Shown here in pieces: positions 8,103-17,206 of a stretch of 64,000 nt of DNA. The notes under the pieces were generated by a model, which worked only from the letters and a program-made list of their open reading frames with translations, was not told the DNA's origin and did not search any database. Made by a program: the position numbers and the translations under genes. Where the stretch lies: positions 366,984-430,983 of the forward strand of contig JAGOQB010000002.1 of NCBI GenBank assembly GCA_017991675.1. The letters are read 5' to 3'. How positions within the stretch are numbered: position 1 is the stretch's first letter; each line of letters starts with the position of its first letter. Origin of the DNA: Phenylobacterium sp. GTDB lineage: Bacteria > Pseudomonadota > Alphaproteobacteria > Caulobacterales > Caulobacteraceae.

Positions 8103-9500
8103 ATGGCCGACCATCACTTGCTGATCGGCGGGGAGCTCCAAAGCGGCGCCTCGTCATTTCCGGTCATCAACCCCGCCACCGAAGAGCCGTTCTCAACCGC
8201 CCCCTGGGCCAGCAGGCGCCAACTCGATTGCGCCGTCGAGGCTGCGGGCGACGCCTTCAAGACCTGGCGCGCCGCGCCGACCGCCGAACGCAGGGTCGCG
8301 CTTCTGGCGCTGGCCCAGGCGGTGGAAGCCAGTGGGAGCGATCTTCAATCACTGCTCACGCAGGAGGTTGGCAAGCCGAGCTATGAAGCCCAGATCGAGG
8401 TCGCATCGGCCGTCGCCGTGCTGCGGTACTTTGCAAACGCCGAGCTTCCTGCCGAACGCCTTGCGAGCGCGTCGGGAGCCACAGCCGTGGTGCACCGCAA
8501 GCCCCTGGGGGTCGTAGCCGGGATCACGCCCTGGAACATGCCGCTGCTGCAGGCCTGCGTGAAACTCGGATCGGCCATAGCAACCGGAAACACGATCATT
8601 CTGAAACCCGCGCCGACAACGCCGCTGTCGGCCCTCGCCCTCGGAGCCCTCGCCGCTCCGATCTTTCCCGCCGGCGTCGTCAACGTCATATCGGACCAAC
8701 ACGACCTTGCGCCTCTCCTGACCGAACATCCCGGCGTCGCAAAGGTCGGGTTCACGGGTTCGACGACGACCGCCCGAAAGGTGATGGCCGCCTGCGCGCC
8801 GACCCTGAAACGCCTGACGATGGAGCTTGGCGGGTCGGATGCGGCGCTGGTGCTGAGGGATGCCGACGTGAAGCGCACGGCGCGCGGGCTCTTCGGCATA
8901 GCGATGTTCAATTGCGGCCAGATTTGCACAGCGCCCAAGCGGATCTACGTCCACGAAGACATCTACGACCAGCTCACGGACGAACTGTGCGCTCTCGCTC
9001 ACGGCTCGGTGGTCGGCGAGGCGGCCGCCGCGGGGACAACCATCGGCCCGGTTCAGAACAAATCGCAGCTGGACAAGGTGGTCGAGTACCTGGCGGACGC
9101 TCACGCCCATGGCACGGTGCTGACCGGCGGCGCCCGTCTTGACCGGCGGGGCTATTTTGTACCGCCGACCATCGTGCGAGACGTCACGAATGGCTGCCGG
9201 ATTGTCGACGAGGAGCAGTTCGGCCCGATAATGCCGATAGTCCGGTACGAGGACGAGGATCAGGCGCTGGCCCTGGCCAACGATAGTCCGTACGGCCTCG
9301 GCGGTTCAGTCTGGTCGAATGATCCGGCGCGAGCCCGCTCCATCGCCGCCAAACTTGAGTGCGGGCAGGCATGGATCAACAGGCACGGGGTCTCTCCCGC
9401 AGATTTCCCGCTGGCCGGCGCCAAGCTGTCCGGTGTTGGCGTTGAGTTGGGCGACGAAGGCCTCAAGAGCTACACGCAGATGACCGTCGTCTGTGACTAG
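8103..9500 (+). CDS. NAD(P)-dependent aldehyde dehydrogenase
   Basis: A 465-residue member of the ALDH superfamily, oxidising an aldehyde to an acid. The conserved N-terminal ITPWNMP motif, Glu241 in MELGGSD and catalytic Cys275 in NCGQIC are all present, and the length is normal for the family (450-500). It starts immediately after the NHL gene stop (positions 8100-8102) and is followed after 15 bases by tetR. Its substrate is presumably the aldehyde released by the Rieske/NHL step. The closest subgroup (succinate-semialdehyde-like or benzaldehyde-like) cannot be decided by eye. Confidence 0.9.
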   Translation: MADHHLLIGGELQSGASSFPVINPATEEPFSTAPWASRRQLDCAVEAAGDAFKTWRAAPTAERRVALLALAQAVEASGSDLQSLLTQEVGKPSYEAQIEVASAVAVLRYFANAELPAERLASASGATAVVHRKPLGVVAGITPWNMPLLQACVKLGSAIATGNTIILKPAPTTPLSALALGALAAPIFPAGVVNVISDQHDLAPLLTEHPGVAKVGFTGSTTTARKVMAACAPTLKRLTMELGGSDAALVLRDADVKRTARGLFGIAMFNCGQICTAPKRIYVHEDIYDQLTDELCALAHGSVVGEAAAAGTTIGPVQNKSQLDKVVEYLADAHAHGTVLTGGARLDRRGYFVPPTIVRDVTNGCRIVDEEQFGPIMPIVRYEDEDQALALANDSPYGLGGSVWSNDPARARSIAAKLECGQAWINRHGVSPADFPLAGAKLSGVGVELGDEGLKSYTQMTVVCD

Positions 9501-9515
9501 ATTGGAAGCCAACGG

Positions 9516-10247
9516 ATGAACAGCGCCCGCCCGCCATCGCCAGATCAGACCCAAGGTGCGAGATTGGATGGCTATATCGCCCGCCATAACGAGTTCCGGG
9601 GCCGCATCCTTGATGCGGCCGAGGCCCTGATCAGCGAGGCCGGCGACACCTCGTTCGGAACGCGGGAGCTGGCGGCGCGGGCGGGCGTAAGCGCGGCCAC
9701 CCCATTCAATCACTTCGGCTCGAAGCGAGGCATTCTCAGCGCCATTGTGGATCGGAGCCTGGAAGAGCTCGGATCCTCAGACGTCCCGCCACAAGGCCTT
9801 GGCGATCCGCTCGAACACATATTCCGCCACACCGACAGAGTGGTGTCCTTCTATGCAGCAAGGCCCGAACTCTACCGACCGGTGTTGGGCGAGCTGGCAG
9901 GCAACGCGGCAAGCTCGCCCTTCCAGACCCTTCAGCGGGCCAACGCCTCATGGCGAGCGGGGCTGGTGGCGGCGCTGGAGGCCGGACAGTTGAGGACTGG
10001 GCGTGACCTCGACGTCCTTGCCGGCCAACTGGAGACGAACTGGCTCGGATCGCTGGTGCTTTGGATCGTCGGCCGGATCGATGGCGAGGGCTGGAAGGTG
10101 CAGTCGGAGTACGGAACGGCGCTGGCTCTCGGGAGCATTGTCGCCGCGACAGAGTGGGATCGGCTCCAGGATCGCATTGCAGGCCTCGAGGCGCGCCTCG
10201 CAGACCCGGCCGGCGCTCAGCCGCAGGAGTTCGCAGCCAGCGGATAA
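9516..10247 (+). CDS. TetR family regulator of the Rieske operon
   Basis: A 243-residue regulator with the N-terminal helix-turn-helix at about residues 48-78 (ELAARAGVSAATPFNHFGSK) and a C-terminal helical effector domain. It is the last gene of the operon that begins at 6178, so the operon would be autoregulated. The tandem repeat over the promoter at 6117-6155 is the obvious candidate binding site. The last 20 residues are low-complexity and probably disordered. Confidence 0.88.
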   Translation: MNSARPPSPDQTQGARLDGYIARHNEFRGRILDAAEALISEAGDTSFGTRELAARAGVSAATPFNHFGSKRGILSAIVDRSLEELGSSDVPPQGLGDPLEHIFRHTDRVVSFYAARPELYRPVLGELAGNAASSPFQTLQRANASWRAGLVAALEAGQLRTGRDLDVLAGQLETNWLGSLVLWIVGRIDGEGWKVQSEYGTALALGSIVAATEWDRLQDRIAGLEARLADPAGAQPQEFAASG

Positions 10248-10370
10248 CCGCCGCGCCCGTTTCGAGCTGATCCGTCCGAGGGAGCCGCCTGACTGACAAT
10301 CGGCGATCAGGCCGCCCCAGGAGCACAGGGCATTTTTGCAGTACGCCAACCGAGCCTTCCGCGGGAGGGA

Positions 10371-10384
10371 AGCGGCCGGCCGCT
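10371..10384. promoter_or_regulatory. Perfect 14-base palindrome upstream of the 10481 gene
   Basis: AGCGGCCGGCCGCT is a perfect palindrome in the 233-base gap between tetR and the next gene, 96 bases before its start. GC-rich palindromes arise by chance in such DNA, so an operator role is only a guess. Confidence 0.25.
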
Positions 10385-10480
10385 GACGCCTGCGCTCGAT
10401 CGCAAGCTCTCCCCCCGTCCCCCTAAGTCGCCGCGCCGCCACGCCCGTGCGCAACGCTCACCCTCACCTCAGGTGCACAG

Positions 10481-11320
10481 ATGCAGAAGCACACGCGGCC
10501 CATTTTCAAGCGCTTCCCCTTGGATGGGCACGTTACGATCGCAGGGGAGAAGCTCACCACCCCGTATCACGTCTACGACGGGGCCATGCTGTGCCTCGGA
10601 GGCACGGTCGCCGGGAACATGGCCTCCGCCCTGCTCGCCCGCGAGCATCTGTTTCCGGTCCTGGATACGCGGGGTCGGGCCTTGGCGGCGATCTGGGTGT
10701 GCGACTTCACCGACGCAAATCTCGGCGCCCATCACGAACTGCAGATTTCGCTGTTTGCAACGTCCAGGCCTTCCCAGGACCTGCCCGCGCATCCCTTTGT
10801 CTACTTTCGCGCGCTCGCAACCCTGCCCGACCTTCAAATGGTCTGCCACGGACTGTGGAACAACACCCAGCGTGTCGTCGACTACAACGTCGAGCACCTG
10901 CGCCTCGACGCCGCCATGACCTCCAGCAAGATCGACCGTGACGGCGGGGCCTGGGCCTTCGGGTTTCGAGACTCGAAGGGAAATCTGATCGCCGAAGGCG
11001 CCGTTTCGCCTCCCGCCCAGCTGTCCCTTGCACAGGCATGGGGGCTCACCCGTCAGATGGGCCTTCTGGGAACGCTGCGCCTGGCGCGAGCGCCGGCCGC
11101 CAACATCCCGGTCGTCAACACAAGGGGGCCGGCCGATAGCCTGAACCTAGTGTGTCAGACCTACACCACCAGCGAGCGACAGCACATCAGAACGGCCGGG
11201 CCGCACGACAGGATCGCCATCAGACACCCTCTCTACGAACGCCTCGAGTTCGAGGCCAGGTTCGTCCAGCAGTTGGAAGGCGTCGGTTTCATCTTCCTGC
11301 GTCCGGTCCCGCTGACCTGA
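10481..11320 (+). CDS. Conserved protein of unknown function, possibly acetoacetate decarboxylase-like
   Basis: A 279-residue soluble protein with no signal peptide or membrane segment. Composition and GC-biased third positions are those of a real gene, and AGGTG precedes the ATG. The alternation of strands with segments such as HHELQISLFATS and GFRDSKGNLIAEGAVSPP loosely recalls acetoacetate decarboxylase superfamily proteins, but I cannot locate the catalytic Lys with certainty, so function is left open. The ThDP-dependent enzyme follows after 80 bases on the same strand, which suggests a shared pathway. Confidence 0.7.
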   Translation: MQKHTRPIFKRFPLDGHVTIAGEKLTTPYHVYDGAMLCLGGTVAGNMASALLAREHLFPVLDTRGRALAAIWVCDFTDANLGAHHELQISLFATSRPSQDLPAHPFVYFRALATLPDLQMVCHGLWNNTQRVVDYNVEHLRLDAAMTSSKIDRDGGAWAFGFRDSKGNLIAEGAVSPPAQLSLAQAWGLTRQMGLLGTLRLARAPAANIPVVNTRGPADSLNLVCQTYTTSERQHIRTAGPHDRIAIRHPLYERLEFEARFVQQLEGVGFIFLRPVPLT

Positions 11321-11400
11321 CCTGCAACGACTTTTCCACCGGCCGACGCAAGCCCTCAGCAGACATCGCGCCGGCCAACGACATTTGGGGAGACCAGGAC

Positions 11401-12942
11401 ATGAACGGAGCTGGCGCTCTGATCCAGACGCTCGTCGCCAATCAGGTGACGGCCTGTTTCGCAAATCCGGGGACCAGCGAGATGCAGTTCGTCGCTGCGC
11501 TTGATCGCGAGCCGCGGATGCGACCAGTTCTGTGCCTGTTCGAAGGCGTCGCGACAGGCGCCGCGGACGGGTACGGCAGGATCGCCGACAGACCCGCCTG
11601 CACGCTCCTTCACCTTGGACCAGGCTACGGGAACGGGGTCGCCAATCTCCACAATGCGCGACGGGCCTTTACGCCGCTCGTCAATATTGTCGGCGACCAT
11701 GCGACCTACCACCGGCAGTACGACCCGCCTCTCAATTCAGACATTGCGACGCTGGCCAGGCCCAATTCCATTTGGACCAGGTCGGCTGACAGCGCCGATC
11801 AGATCGCCGCGCTGACGGCCGAGGCTGTGCAGGCGAGCTATGGCCCGCCCGGCGGACCTGTAAGCCTGATACTCCCCGCCGACACGGCATGGCTGCCGAC
11901 GTCCGCTGAGACGATCGTCATGTCGCCCCCTCAACGATCGGAGCCGGACGTCGGCGTCGTCGCAGACGTGGCGCGAGCGATCCGGCGCGCGCGCAAGCCG
12001 GTAATTCTGCTGGGCGGGCAAGCCTGCCGCGCCGAGGCCCTCGCCCAGGCCGGCCGCCTCGCGGCAGCGGGGATCACCATCTACGCCGACACCTTCGTGC
12101 CGCGTCAGGCACGAGGCGCCGGCGCGTACGCGCCGCGCAAGATGCCCTACCACGGCGAGGTGGCGCTGGCTGAACTGACGGGTGTTGATCTGATGATATG
12201 CGTCGACACAGGCGCGCCAGTGGCCTTCTTCGCCTATCCCGACCGCCCCAGCACCCTGCTGCCTGAAGGCTGCTCGACGCTCACCCTGGTCGAGCGCGGC
12301 CAAGACGCCGCCATGGGCCTGCTCGCGCTCGCAGAGGCGCTCGATGCTCCAAGAGACGGGCTGCGCCAGCAACTCAAGCTGCCAGACGCGCGCGCGCAGG
12401 GCGCCCTCGACCCATTTTTCGTGGGCGCGGCGCTCGCCCGGCATATGCCCGAGGGCGCCATCCTGTGCGACGACTCCGTCACCTCGAGCGTGGGCGTTGT
12501 GACAGGTACTGCGACAGCCCGTCCTCACGAAGTCCTGGCGCTTACAGGCGGCGCGATCGGGATCGGACTGCCTCTCGCCATCGGAGCCTCGGTCGCGGCG
12601 CCAGACCGCAAGGTGCTGAGCCTCAACGGGGACGGCTCGGCCCTCTACACCCTCCAGGCGCTCTGGACCATGGCCCGCGAGGGGTTGGACATAACTGTCG
12701 TGGTGTTCGTCAACCACTCCTACCGCATTCTCAATGTGGAGATGGAGCGCACCGGTTCGGGCCCGCCCGGATCGTCGGCGCGCAGGCTGCTCGACCTTGG
12801 CGAACCCGAGATCGATTGGATCGCACTGGCCCGCGGTATGGGCCTGCCAGCTACAGCATGCTCCACCGCCGAGGAATTCGATGTCGCGCTAGACGCCGCC
12901 ATGTCGCAGCGCGGACCGATGTTCATCGCGGCCAGGATCTAG
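11401..12942 (+). CDS. ThDP-dependent acetolactate synthase-like enzyme
   Basis: A 513-residue enzyme of the IlvB/benzoylformate decarboxylase superfamily, which makes or breaks C-C bonds next to a carbonyl using thiamin diphosphate. Glu48 in the FEGVATGAADGYGR segment is the expected cofactor-activating Glu. The metal/ThDP motif begins with GDG at about residues 410-412 and ends in VFVN 26-29 residues later. The ATG at 11401 begins the conserved N-terminal domain; in-frame codons upstream belong to the previous gene's 3' region. No small regulatory subunit is adjacent, so a catabolic decarboxylase or lyase is more likely than branched-chain amino acid synthesis. Confidence 0.85.
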   Translation: MNGAGALIQTLVANQVTACFANPGTSEMQFVAALDREPRMRPVLCLFEGVATGAADGYGRIADRPACTLLHLGPGYGNGVANLHNARRAFTPLVNIVGDHATYHRQYDPPLNSDIATLARPNSIWTRSADSADQIAALTAEAVQASYGPPGGPVSLILPADTAWLPTSAETIVMSPPQRSEPDVGVVADVARAIRRARKPVILLGGQACRAEALAQAGRLAAAGITIYADTFVPRQARGAGAYAPRKMPYHGEVALAELTGVDLMICVDTGAPVAFFAYPDRPSTLLPEGCSTLTLVERGQDAAMGLLALAEALDAPRDGLRQQLKLPDARAQGALDPFFVGAALARHMPEGAILCDDSVTSSVGVVTGTATARPHEVLALTGGAIGIGLPLAIGASVAAPDRKVLSLNGDGSALYTLQALWTMAREGLDITVVVFVNHSYRILNVEMERTGSGPPGSSARRLLDLGEPEIDWIALARGMGLPATACSTAEEFDVALDAAMSQRGPMFIAARI

Positions 12943-13022
12943 CCCGCTGTGAACCGGCGGGATGTACGGCTACGGCAGGCAGGCTTTCGCCGGCTCGTTC
13001 CGCCTGCTCGGCTCCGTCGGCG

Positions 13023-14774
13023 CTACCGAGCGGCCACCGCAGGTTCGGCCGGCGCTTGCCACACCACGACGCCTTCCTTGATCGTCGCGCGGACCTGCAG
13101 GTTCAGGAGCTTCTCGCTCGACACGGCCAATGGATCGCCATCGAGGACCACGAAGTCGGCCAGCTTGCCCACCTCCAGCGTGCCCTTGATCTGCTCCTCG
13201 TGCAGTTCATAGGCCGCGTTTGTGGTCACCTCCTGCAGCGCCTCGTAGTGCGTGATCCGCTGCGCCGGCCCCAGGACGTAGTCCGAGCGGGTCTGCCGCG
13301 TCGCCGCCGACCAGACCAGGCGGAGAATGTTCGGCGGCACGACGGGCGAGTCGTTGTGGATCGTCGGGCGCAGCCCAAGGTCAATGCTCTCGCGCTGCGG
13401 CGAGATGCGATCCGCCCGCGCAGGCCCCAGCACTTCTTGCCGGTGCCAGTCACCCCAGAAGTAGGTGTGGCTGGCGAAGAAACTCGGCTCGATGTCCAGC
13501 GCCTTCATCTCCCGCAGCTGATCGGATCTCGCGGTCTGGGCATGGATCGCGATCGTGCGGCGCAGCGGCTGCGGGGACGCGGCGTTGACCCGCCGGACCC
13601 CGTCGATGAGCTGCTGGATCGCCGCGTCGCCATTGACGTGCACGAAGACCTGCCAGCCATGGCGCGCGGCGACCTGGAGGTAGCTGTCGAGCTGGGCGTC
13701 GCTCATCCGCCGATAGCCGACATAGTCGGCGGGCTGGTTGTGCGGCGGGTGGAAGTAGGGCTGGCTGAGCCAGGCGGTCCGCCCCTGCGGCGAGCCGTCG
13801 AGCACGATCTTGATTCCCACGACCCGCAGGCGGTCGGCGCGGGGCTGGCCGATCGGCAGCGTCTCGATCGCCGGCCACTTCTGCGCGATCATCGGCACGG
13901 CGTCGACGTCGAGCTTCAGCGCCCCGCGTCGCGCGGCTTCCTGCAGGATCGGCCAATAGCCGGGAACCGTGCCGCCGTCCTGCGCGGTGGTGATGCCGTT
14001 CGCGGCATAGATGTCCTCGGCCCGCCGAAGCTGCTCGATCGACTGGTCGAGCGTCGGCGCCGGCAGCAGCGCCATGGCCTTCGCCAGGGCGGTTTCCTCG
14101 ACCGGTCCGGCGGCCGTTCCATCGGCCTCGCGCGCGATCTTGCCGCCCTCCGGATCCTTCTCGGCATGCAGCATGCCGGTCAGCTCGAGCGCGCGGGTGT
14201 TAAGCGCCCCCAGGTGTCCGGAGGCATGAATGGCGATCACCGGGCGGTCGGCCGAAATCCCGTCGAGTTCGTGGCGAGTGGGATGCCGGCGCTCGGCCAG
14301 TTCGGCGTCGTCGTATCCGAAGCCGACGATCCAGCCCTCGTTCGTCGTCTTGGCGAACTCGCTCATCTGGCGCAGCAGGGTCGGGATGTCCGCGGTCGCC
14401 CCGACAGGCGGCGGCTGAAGCGACGCCGCTGCGGTTTGCTGCGCAACCCCGGAAATGTGGCCGTGGGCGTCAATGAAGCCCGGCAAGACGGCCTTGCCTT
14501 GCAGATCCACGACCTTGGTCGAGGGGCCGCGCAAGGCGTCGATGTCCGCGGCGCGCCCCAGCGCCAGGATGCGGCCGTCGCGGACTGCGATCGCCTCGAA
14601 CCGCTTTTCAGGCCCCGTCATCGGTATGACGACGCCGCGGGTGAGGATCAGGTCGGCCTTAGGGCCGGCGGCTTGCGCAGGGCCTCCCGTCATGGCCGCA
14701 AGCACCAGGCTCATGGCCATGGCCGACGCCGAAACGGCGAAGCGATGCGGGGATTTGGGCTCAGTGGCTGGCAT
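13023..14774 (-). CDS. Exported amidohydrolase, YtcJ-like
   Basis: A 583-residue metal-dependent hydrolase of the amidohydrolase superfamily (Amidohydro_3 group). The start at 14774 is set by a GAGGAGG site five bases upstream and opens a signal peptide of about 36 residues. The metal-binding His104-X-His106 lies in FIDAHGH; other candidate ligands are the His in AIHASGH and the Asp in IHNDSP. The gene diverges from tetR at 14916, and two perfect palindromes lie between them, one of which recurs before the CoA-ligase operon. Likely substrates are cyclic amides, carbamates or imides; which one is unknown. Confidence 0.87.
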   Translation of the reverse strand: MPATEPKSPHRFAVSASAMAMSLVLAAMTGGPAQAAGPKADLILTRGVVIPMTGPEKRFEAIAVRDGRILALGRAADIDALRGPSTKVVDLQGKAVLPGFIDAHGHISGVAQQTAAASLQPPPVGATADIPTLLRQMSEFAKTTNEGWIVGFGYDDAELAERRHPTRHELDGISADRPVIAIHASGHLGALNTRALELTGMLHAEKDPEGGKIAREADGTAAGPVEETALAKAMALLPAPTLDQSIEQLRRAEDIYAANGITTAQDGGTVPGYWPILQEAARRGALKLDVDAVPMIAQKWPAIETLPIGQPRADRLRVVGIKIVLDGSPQGRTAWLSQPYFHPPHNQPADYVGYRRMSDAQLDSYLQVAARHGWQVFVHVNGDAAIQQLIDGVRRVNAASPQPLRRTIAIHAQTARSDQLREMKALDIEPSFFASHTYFWGDWHRQEVLGPARADRISPQRESIDLGLRPTIHNDSPVVPPNILRLVWSAATRQTRSDYVLGPAQRITHYEALQEVTTNAAYELHEEQIKGTLEVGKLADFVVLDGDPLAVSSEKLLNLQVRATIKEGVVVWQAPAEPAVAAR

Positions 14775-14790
14775 GACCGCCTCCTCGGGG

Positions 14791-14808
14791 TGGCCGACCG
14801 GTCGGCCA
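14791..14808. promoter_or_regulatory. Perfect 18-base palindrome between amidohydrolase and tetR
   Basis: TGGCCGACCGGTCGGCCA is its own reverse complement. It lies 16 bases upstream of the amidohydrolase start, next to its ribosome site, and two bases from the second palindrome at 14811. It could be a second regulator site or an mRNA hairpin in the amidohydrolase leader. A weaker GGCC dyad also sits beside the other operator, near 18006-18020. Confidence 0.45.
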
Positions 14809-14810
14809 CC

Positions 14811-14832
14811 AACCCGAACATATGTTCGGGTT
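14811..14832. promoter_or_regulatory. TetR operator, copy 1 (ACCCGAAC-N4-GTTCGGGT)
   Basis: A perfect 22-base palindrome with arms AACCCGAAC and GTTCGGGTT around ATAT. It lies between divergent amidohydrolase (start 36 bases away) and tetR (start 83 bases away). A near-identical site occurs at 18031-18052 upstream of the enoyl-CoA hydratase/ligase operon. The sharing of so long a dyad by two neighbouring promoters strongly suggests one regulator, most simply the TetR at 14916. Confidence 0.75.
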
Positions 14833-14915
14833 ATTTCAACGAACCGCAAGCCTTATCGTAGCGTCAGGAGAGCGCTCATGGCGTAATCCTCGTCCGCCGC
14901 CAAGGAAACCTGTCA

Positions 14916-15581
14916 GTGAGTCCCGCCGATACCCCGCCCCCCAGCGCCGACAGCGCCAACGTCCGGCGTCAGCCTCGGCAAAAGCGCGCGATCGAAAGCC
15001 GTCAACGCATCCTGGACGGAGCGCGCCGGCTGCTGGGCGCCGACGGCGTCAAAGGCTTCACCATGCGGGCGGTGGCGCGCGAATCCGGTGTCGGCCTCGG
15101 CACCCTGTACGAGTACTTCCCAAGCCGTGAGAGCATCATGGCCTGGCTGCTGGAGGAACGGATCGCCGGCCGGCTTGCGATCCTCGACCGCCACCTGGCG
15201 CACCTGTCGCCGGATGAGGACATCGCGCAGGCCATCGCCGCCTATGACGCCGACATGGCGCGCGAGCGGATGTGGAGCCGGATGGACGTGGTGCTGTTCG
15301 GCACCGAACACCGCGAGGGACCGCTTGAGGCGCTGCGCCGCGACTTCCACCGCCAGCTCGAGGCGCGCTACCTCGCCCTGTGCCGCTCGCGCGGATCGAA
15401 GTGGAGCCAGGCGGGCCTGGAAGCGTTGGCCCGCTACATGGTCGAGATCGACATTCTCAACATCCAGCTCCAGCTCGACGCCGAGCCGAACCAGCGCGCG
15501 ATCTATCGCGACATGACCTACGCCACCTTCATCCGCTTCTTCGAACGCACCCTACAGCCCGAGCCGGGCGGCGCCCGCTAA
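14916..15581 (+). CDS. TetR family repressor of the CoA-ligase/amidohydrolase regulon
   Basis: A 221-residue regulator with the TetR helix-turn-helix at about residues 48-76 (MRAVARESGVGLGTLYEYFP). The start is GTG with AAGGAAA upstream; about 25 unstructured residues precede the DNA-binding domain. It diverges from the amidohydrolase and abuts the convergent ligase gene, with stop codons directly adjoining (15581/15582). The twin operators at 14811 and 18031 suggest it controls itself, the amidohydrolase and the hydratase/ligase operon. The effector is probably an acyl-CoA or its acid, by analogy with FadR/PaaR-like TetR proteins. Confidence 0.88.
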   Translation: MSPADTPPPSADSANVRRQPRQKRAIESRQRILDGARRLLGADGVKGFTMRAVARESGVGLGTLYEYFPSRESIMAWLLEERIAGRLAILDRHLAHLSPDEDIAQAIAAYDADMARERMWSRMDVVLFGTEHREGPLEALRRDFHRQLEARYLALCRSRGSKWSQAGLEALARYMVEIDILNIQLQLDAEPNQRAIYRDMTYATFIRFFERTLQPEPGGAR

Positions 15582-17177
15582 TCAGCGCCAGACCGCATCG
15601 ATCCGGTCGTAGGCGCCGACCCGCAGGTCCGCCTGGGCGTCGACCAGCCGCTGCTTGGCGATCTTGTTGGTCGCCGTGCGTGGGAAGTCGGCCACGTAGC
15701 TCCAGTAGCGCGGCACCTTGAACGCCGCGAGCCGCTCTTCAGCCCAGGCGGCCAGCACGGCGGGGCTGACGTCGTCGTGGGTCTTGCCCGGGCCCAGCAC
15801 CACGTAGGCCTTGACCTCTTCCTTGCGCTTGGGGTCGGGCACGCCGATCACCCCGACCTCCACGACGTCGGGATGGCTGCGAATGGCGGCCTCGACCTCC
15901 TGGGCGGCGATGTTCTCGCCGCTGCGCTTCACCATCTCCTTGAGGCGCCCGACGATCCAGTAGAAGCCCTGCTCGTCTCGCCGCGCCAGATCGCCCGTCC
16001 GGAACCAGCCGCCGCTGAAGCTCTCCCGGTTGGCCTTGGGCCGCTTGTAGTAGCCCAGCAGCATGGCCCGGCCGCGGAACCAGAGTTCCCCCGCCTCGCC
16101 CACGGCCGCCTCGCTGCCGTCGTCGCGCACCACCTTGGCCTCGCGGAACGGCGCGACCGAGCCGCAGCTGCCCTTGCCGACCATGTCGGTCGCCTCGACC
16201 GGCAGGATGGTCCCCACCCCGATCTCGGTCATTCCGAAGCCTTCGCGCACGGGCACGCCGAACCGGCGTTCCACGTCCAGGTGTTCCTGGCCCTTGTAGT
16301 AGTAGCCCACCACCCGCTTCACGCCCGTCCGGGCGTCGCTGTCCTGGACCGGGATATTGTTCGTCAGCTGCGGCGTCACCGTGCAGACGTCGATCGGGTA
16401 GGCATGCAGCCAGTCCATGAACTTGGTCAGGCTGTGGCGACGCGGAGCATATGCCGTGCCGCCGCGGATCAGGGCCATCAGGATCTGGATCTGCGGCTCG
16501 AAGTAGTAGAACGGGAAGGTCACGAGGATCGTGCGCACGTCCGATTGGAGGGTCGCCGCGTAGATCTGCGACACCATCATCCAATATTCGTGGGTCTGCA
16601 GGCAGCCCTTGGGAAAACCGGTGGTGCCCGAGGTGTACTGGATCGCCAGCAGGTCCGACGGGCAGACCGCGTCCGGCGGGGTGAAGCCAGGGTCGCCCGC
16701 CGCGATCAGCGCGTCGAGCGACAGGAACCCCGCCGGCGGGTTCGCTTCAGCGCTGATCACGCCCCCTTCGCGCAGCAAGTCGGGGCACGTCTCCATGGCG
16801 GCGAAGGTCTCTCCGCAGTCGCCGTCGAGGATCAGGACCTGCGCATCGCTGTCGGCCAGCACGAACTGCAGTTCCGCTGGCTTGTAGTTGGGATTGACCG
16901 GGATCATCACCGCGCCGAGCCGCGCAATCGCCATCCAGCACACCACCCACTCCGGCCGGTTGCCCATCATCAGCGCCACGTGGGTCGACTTGCGCACGCC
17001 CTGCGCCAGCAGGCTGGCGGCCAGCCGCTTCGAGCGGTCCGCCAGGTCGCCGAAGGTCAGCTGCTCCTCCAGCTCGAAGAAGTCGATCAGCACGCCGTTC
17101 GGGTTTCGGGCCGCCTCGCGGTCGAGCATGACGGTGATGGTGTCGGTCAGGTCGGGCTGGTCCAGCTCAGCGCTCAT
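15582..17177 (-). CDS. AMP-dependent acyl-CoA synthetase/ligase
   Basis: A 531-residue ANL-superfamily enzyme that activates a carboxylic acid with ATP and joins it to CoA. The P-loop-like motif YTSGTTGFPKG is at 181-191, and the C-terminal domain has the adenylation Lys in NKIAK near residue 511. I prefer ATG at 17177 over TTG at 17183 because AAGGA stands 8 bases ahead of it. It is the second gene after the enoyl-CoA hydratase (29-base gap), transcribed from the promoter with the operator at 18031. Acid specificity is unknown; the family resembles crotonobetaine/carnitine- or fatty acid-CoA ligases. Confidence 0.9.
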   Translation of the reverse strand: MSAELDQPDLTDTITVMLDREAARNPNGVLIDFFELEEQLTFGDLADRSKRLAASLLAQGVRKSTHVALMMGNRPEWVVCWMAIARLGAVMIPVNPNYKPAELQFVLADSDAQVLILDGDCGETFAAMETCPDLLREGGVISAEANPPAGFLSLDALIAAGDPGFTPPDAVCPSDLLAIQYTSGTTGFPKGCLQTHEYWMMVSQIYAATLQSDVRTILVTFPFYYFEPQIQILMALIRGGTAYAPRRHSLTKFMDWLHAYPIDVCTVTPQLTNNIPVQDSDARTGVKRVVGYYYKGQEHLDVERRFGVPVREGFGMTEIGVGTILPVEATDMVGKGSCGSVAPFREAKVVRDDGSEAAVGEAGELWFRGRAMLLGYYKRPKANRESFSGGWFRTGDLARRDEQGFYWIVGRLKEMVKRSGENIAAQEVEAAIRSHPDVVEVGVIGVPDPKRKEEVKAYVVLGPGKTHDDVSPAVLAAWAEERLAAFKVPRYWSYVADFPRTATNKIAKQRLVDAQADLRVGAYDRIDAVWR

Positions 17178-17206
17178 CGTCAAAGTCCTTCGGTTCAGGG
17201 ACGCCG

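Noticed and set aside
11401-12942. Biosynthetic acetolactate synthase (ilvB)
   Set aside because: No ilvN-like small subunit or ilvC nearby, and the context is catabolic.
12465-14861. A 798-residue plus-strand frame
   Set aside because: Antisense to the amidohydrolase, which has the HxH motif, signal peptide and ribosome site.
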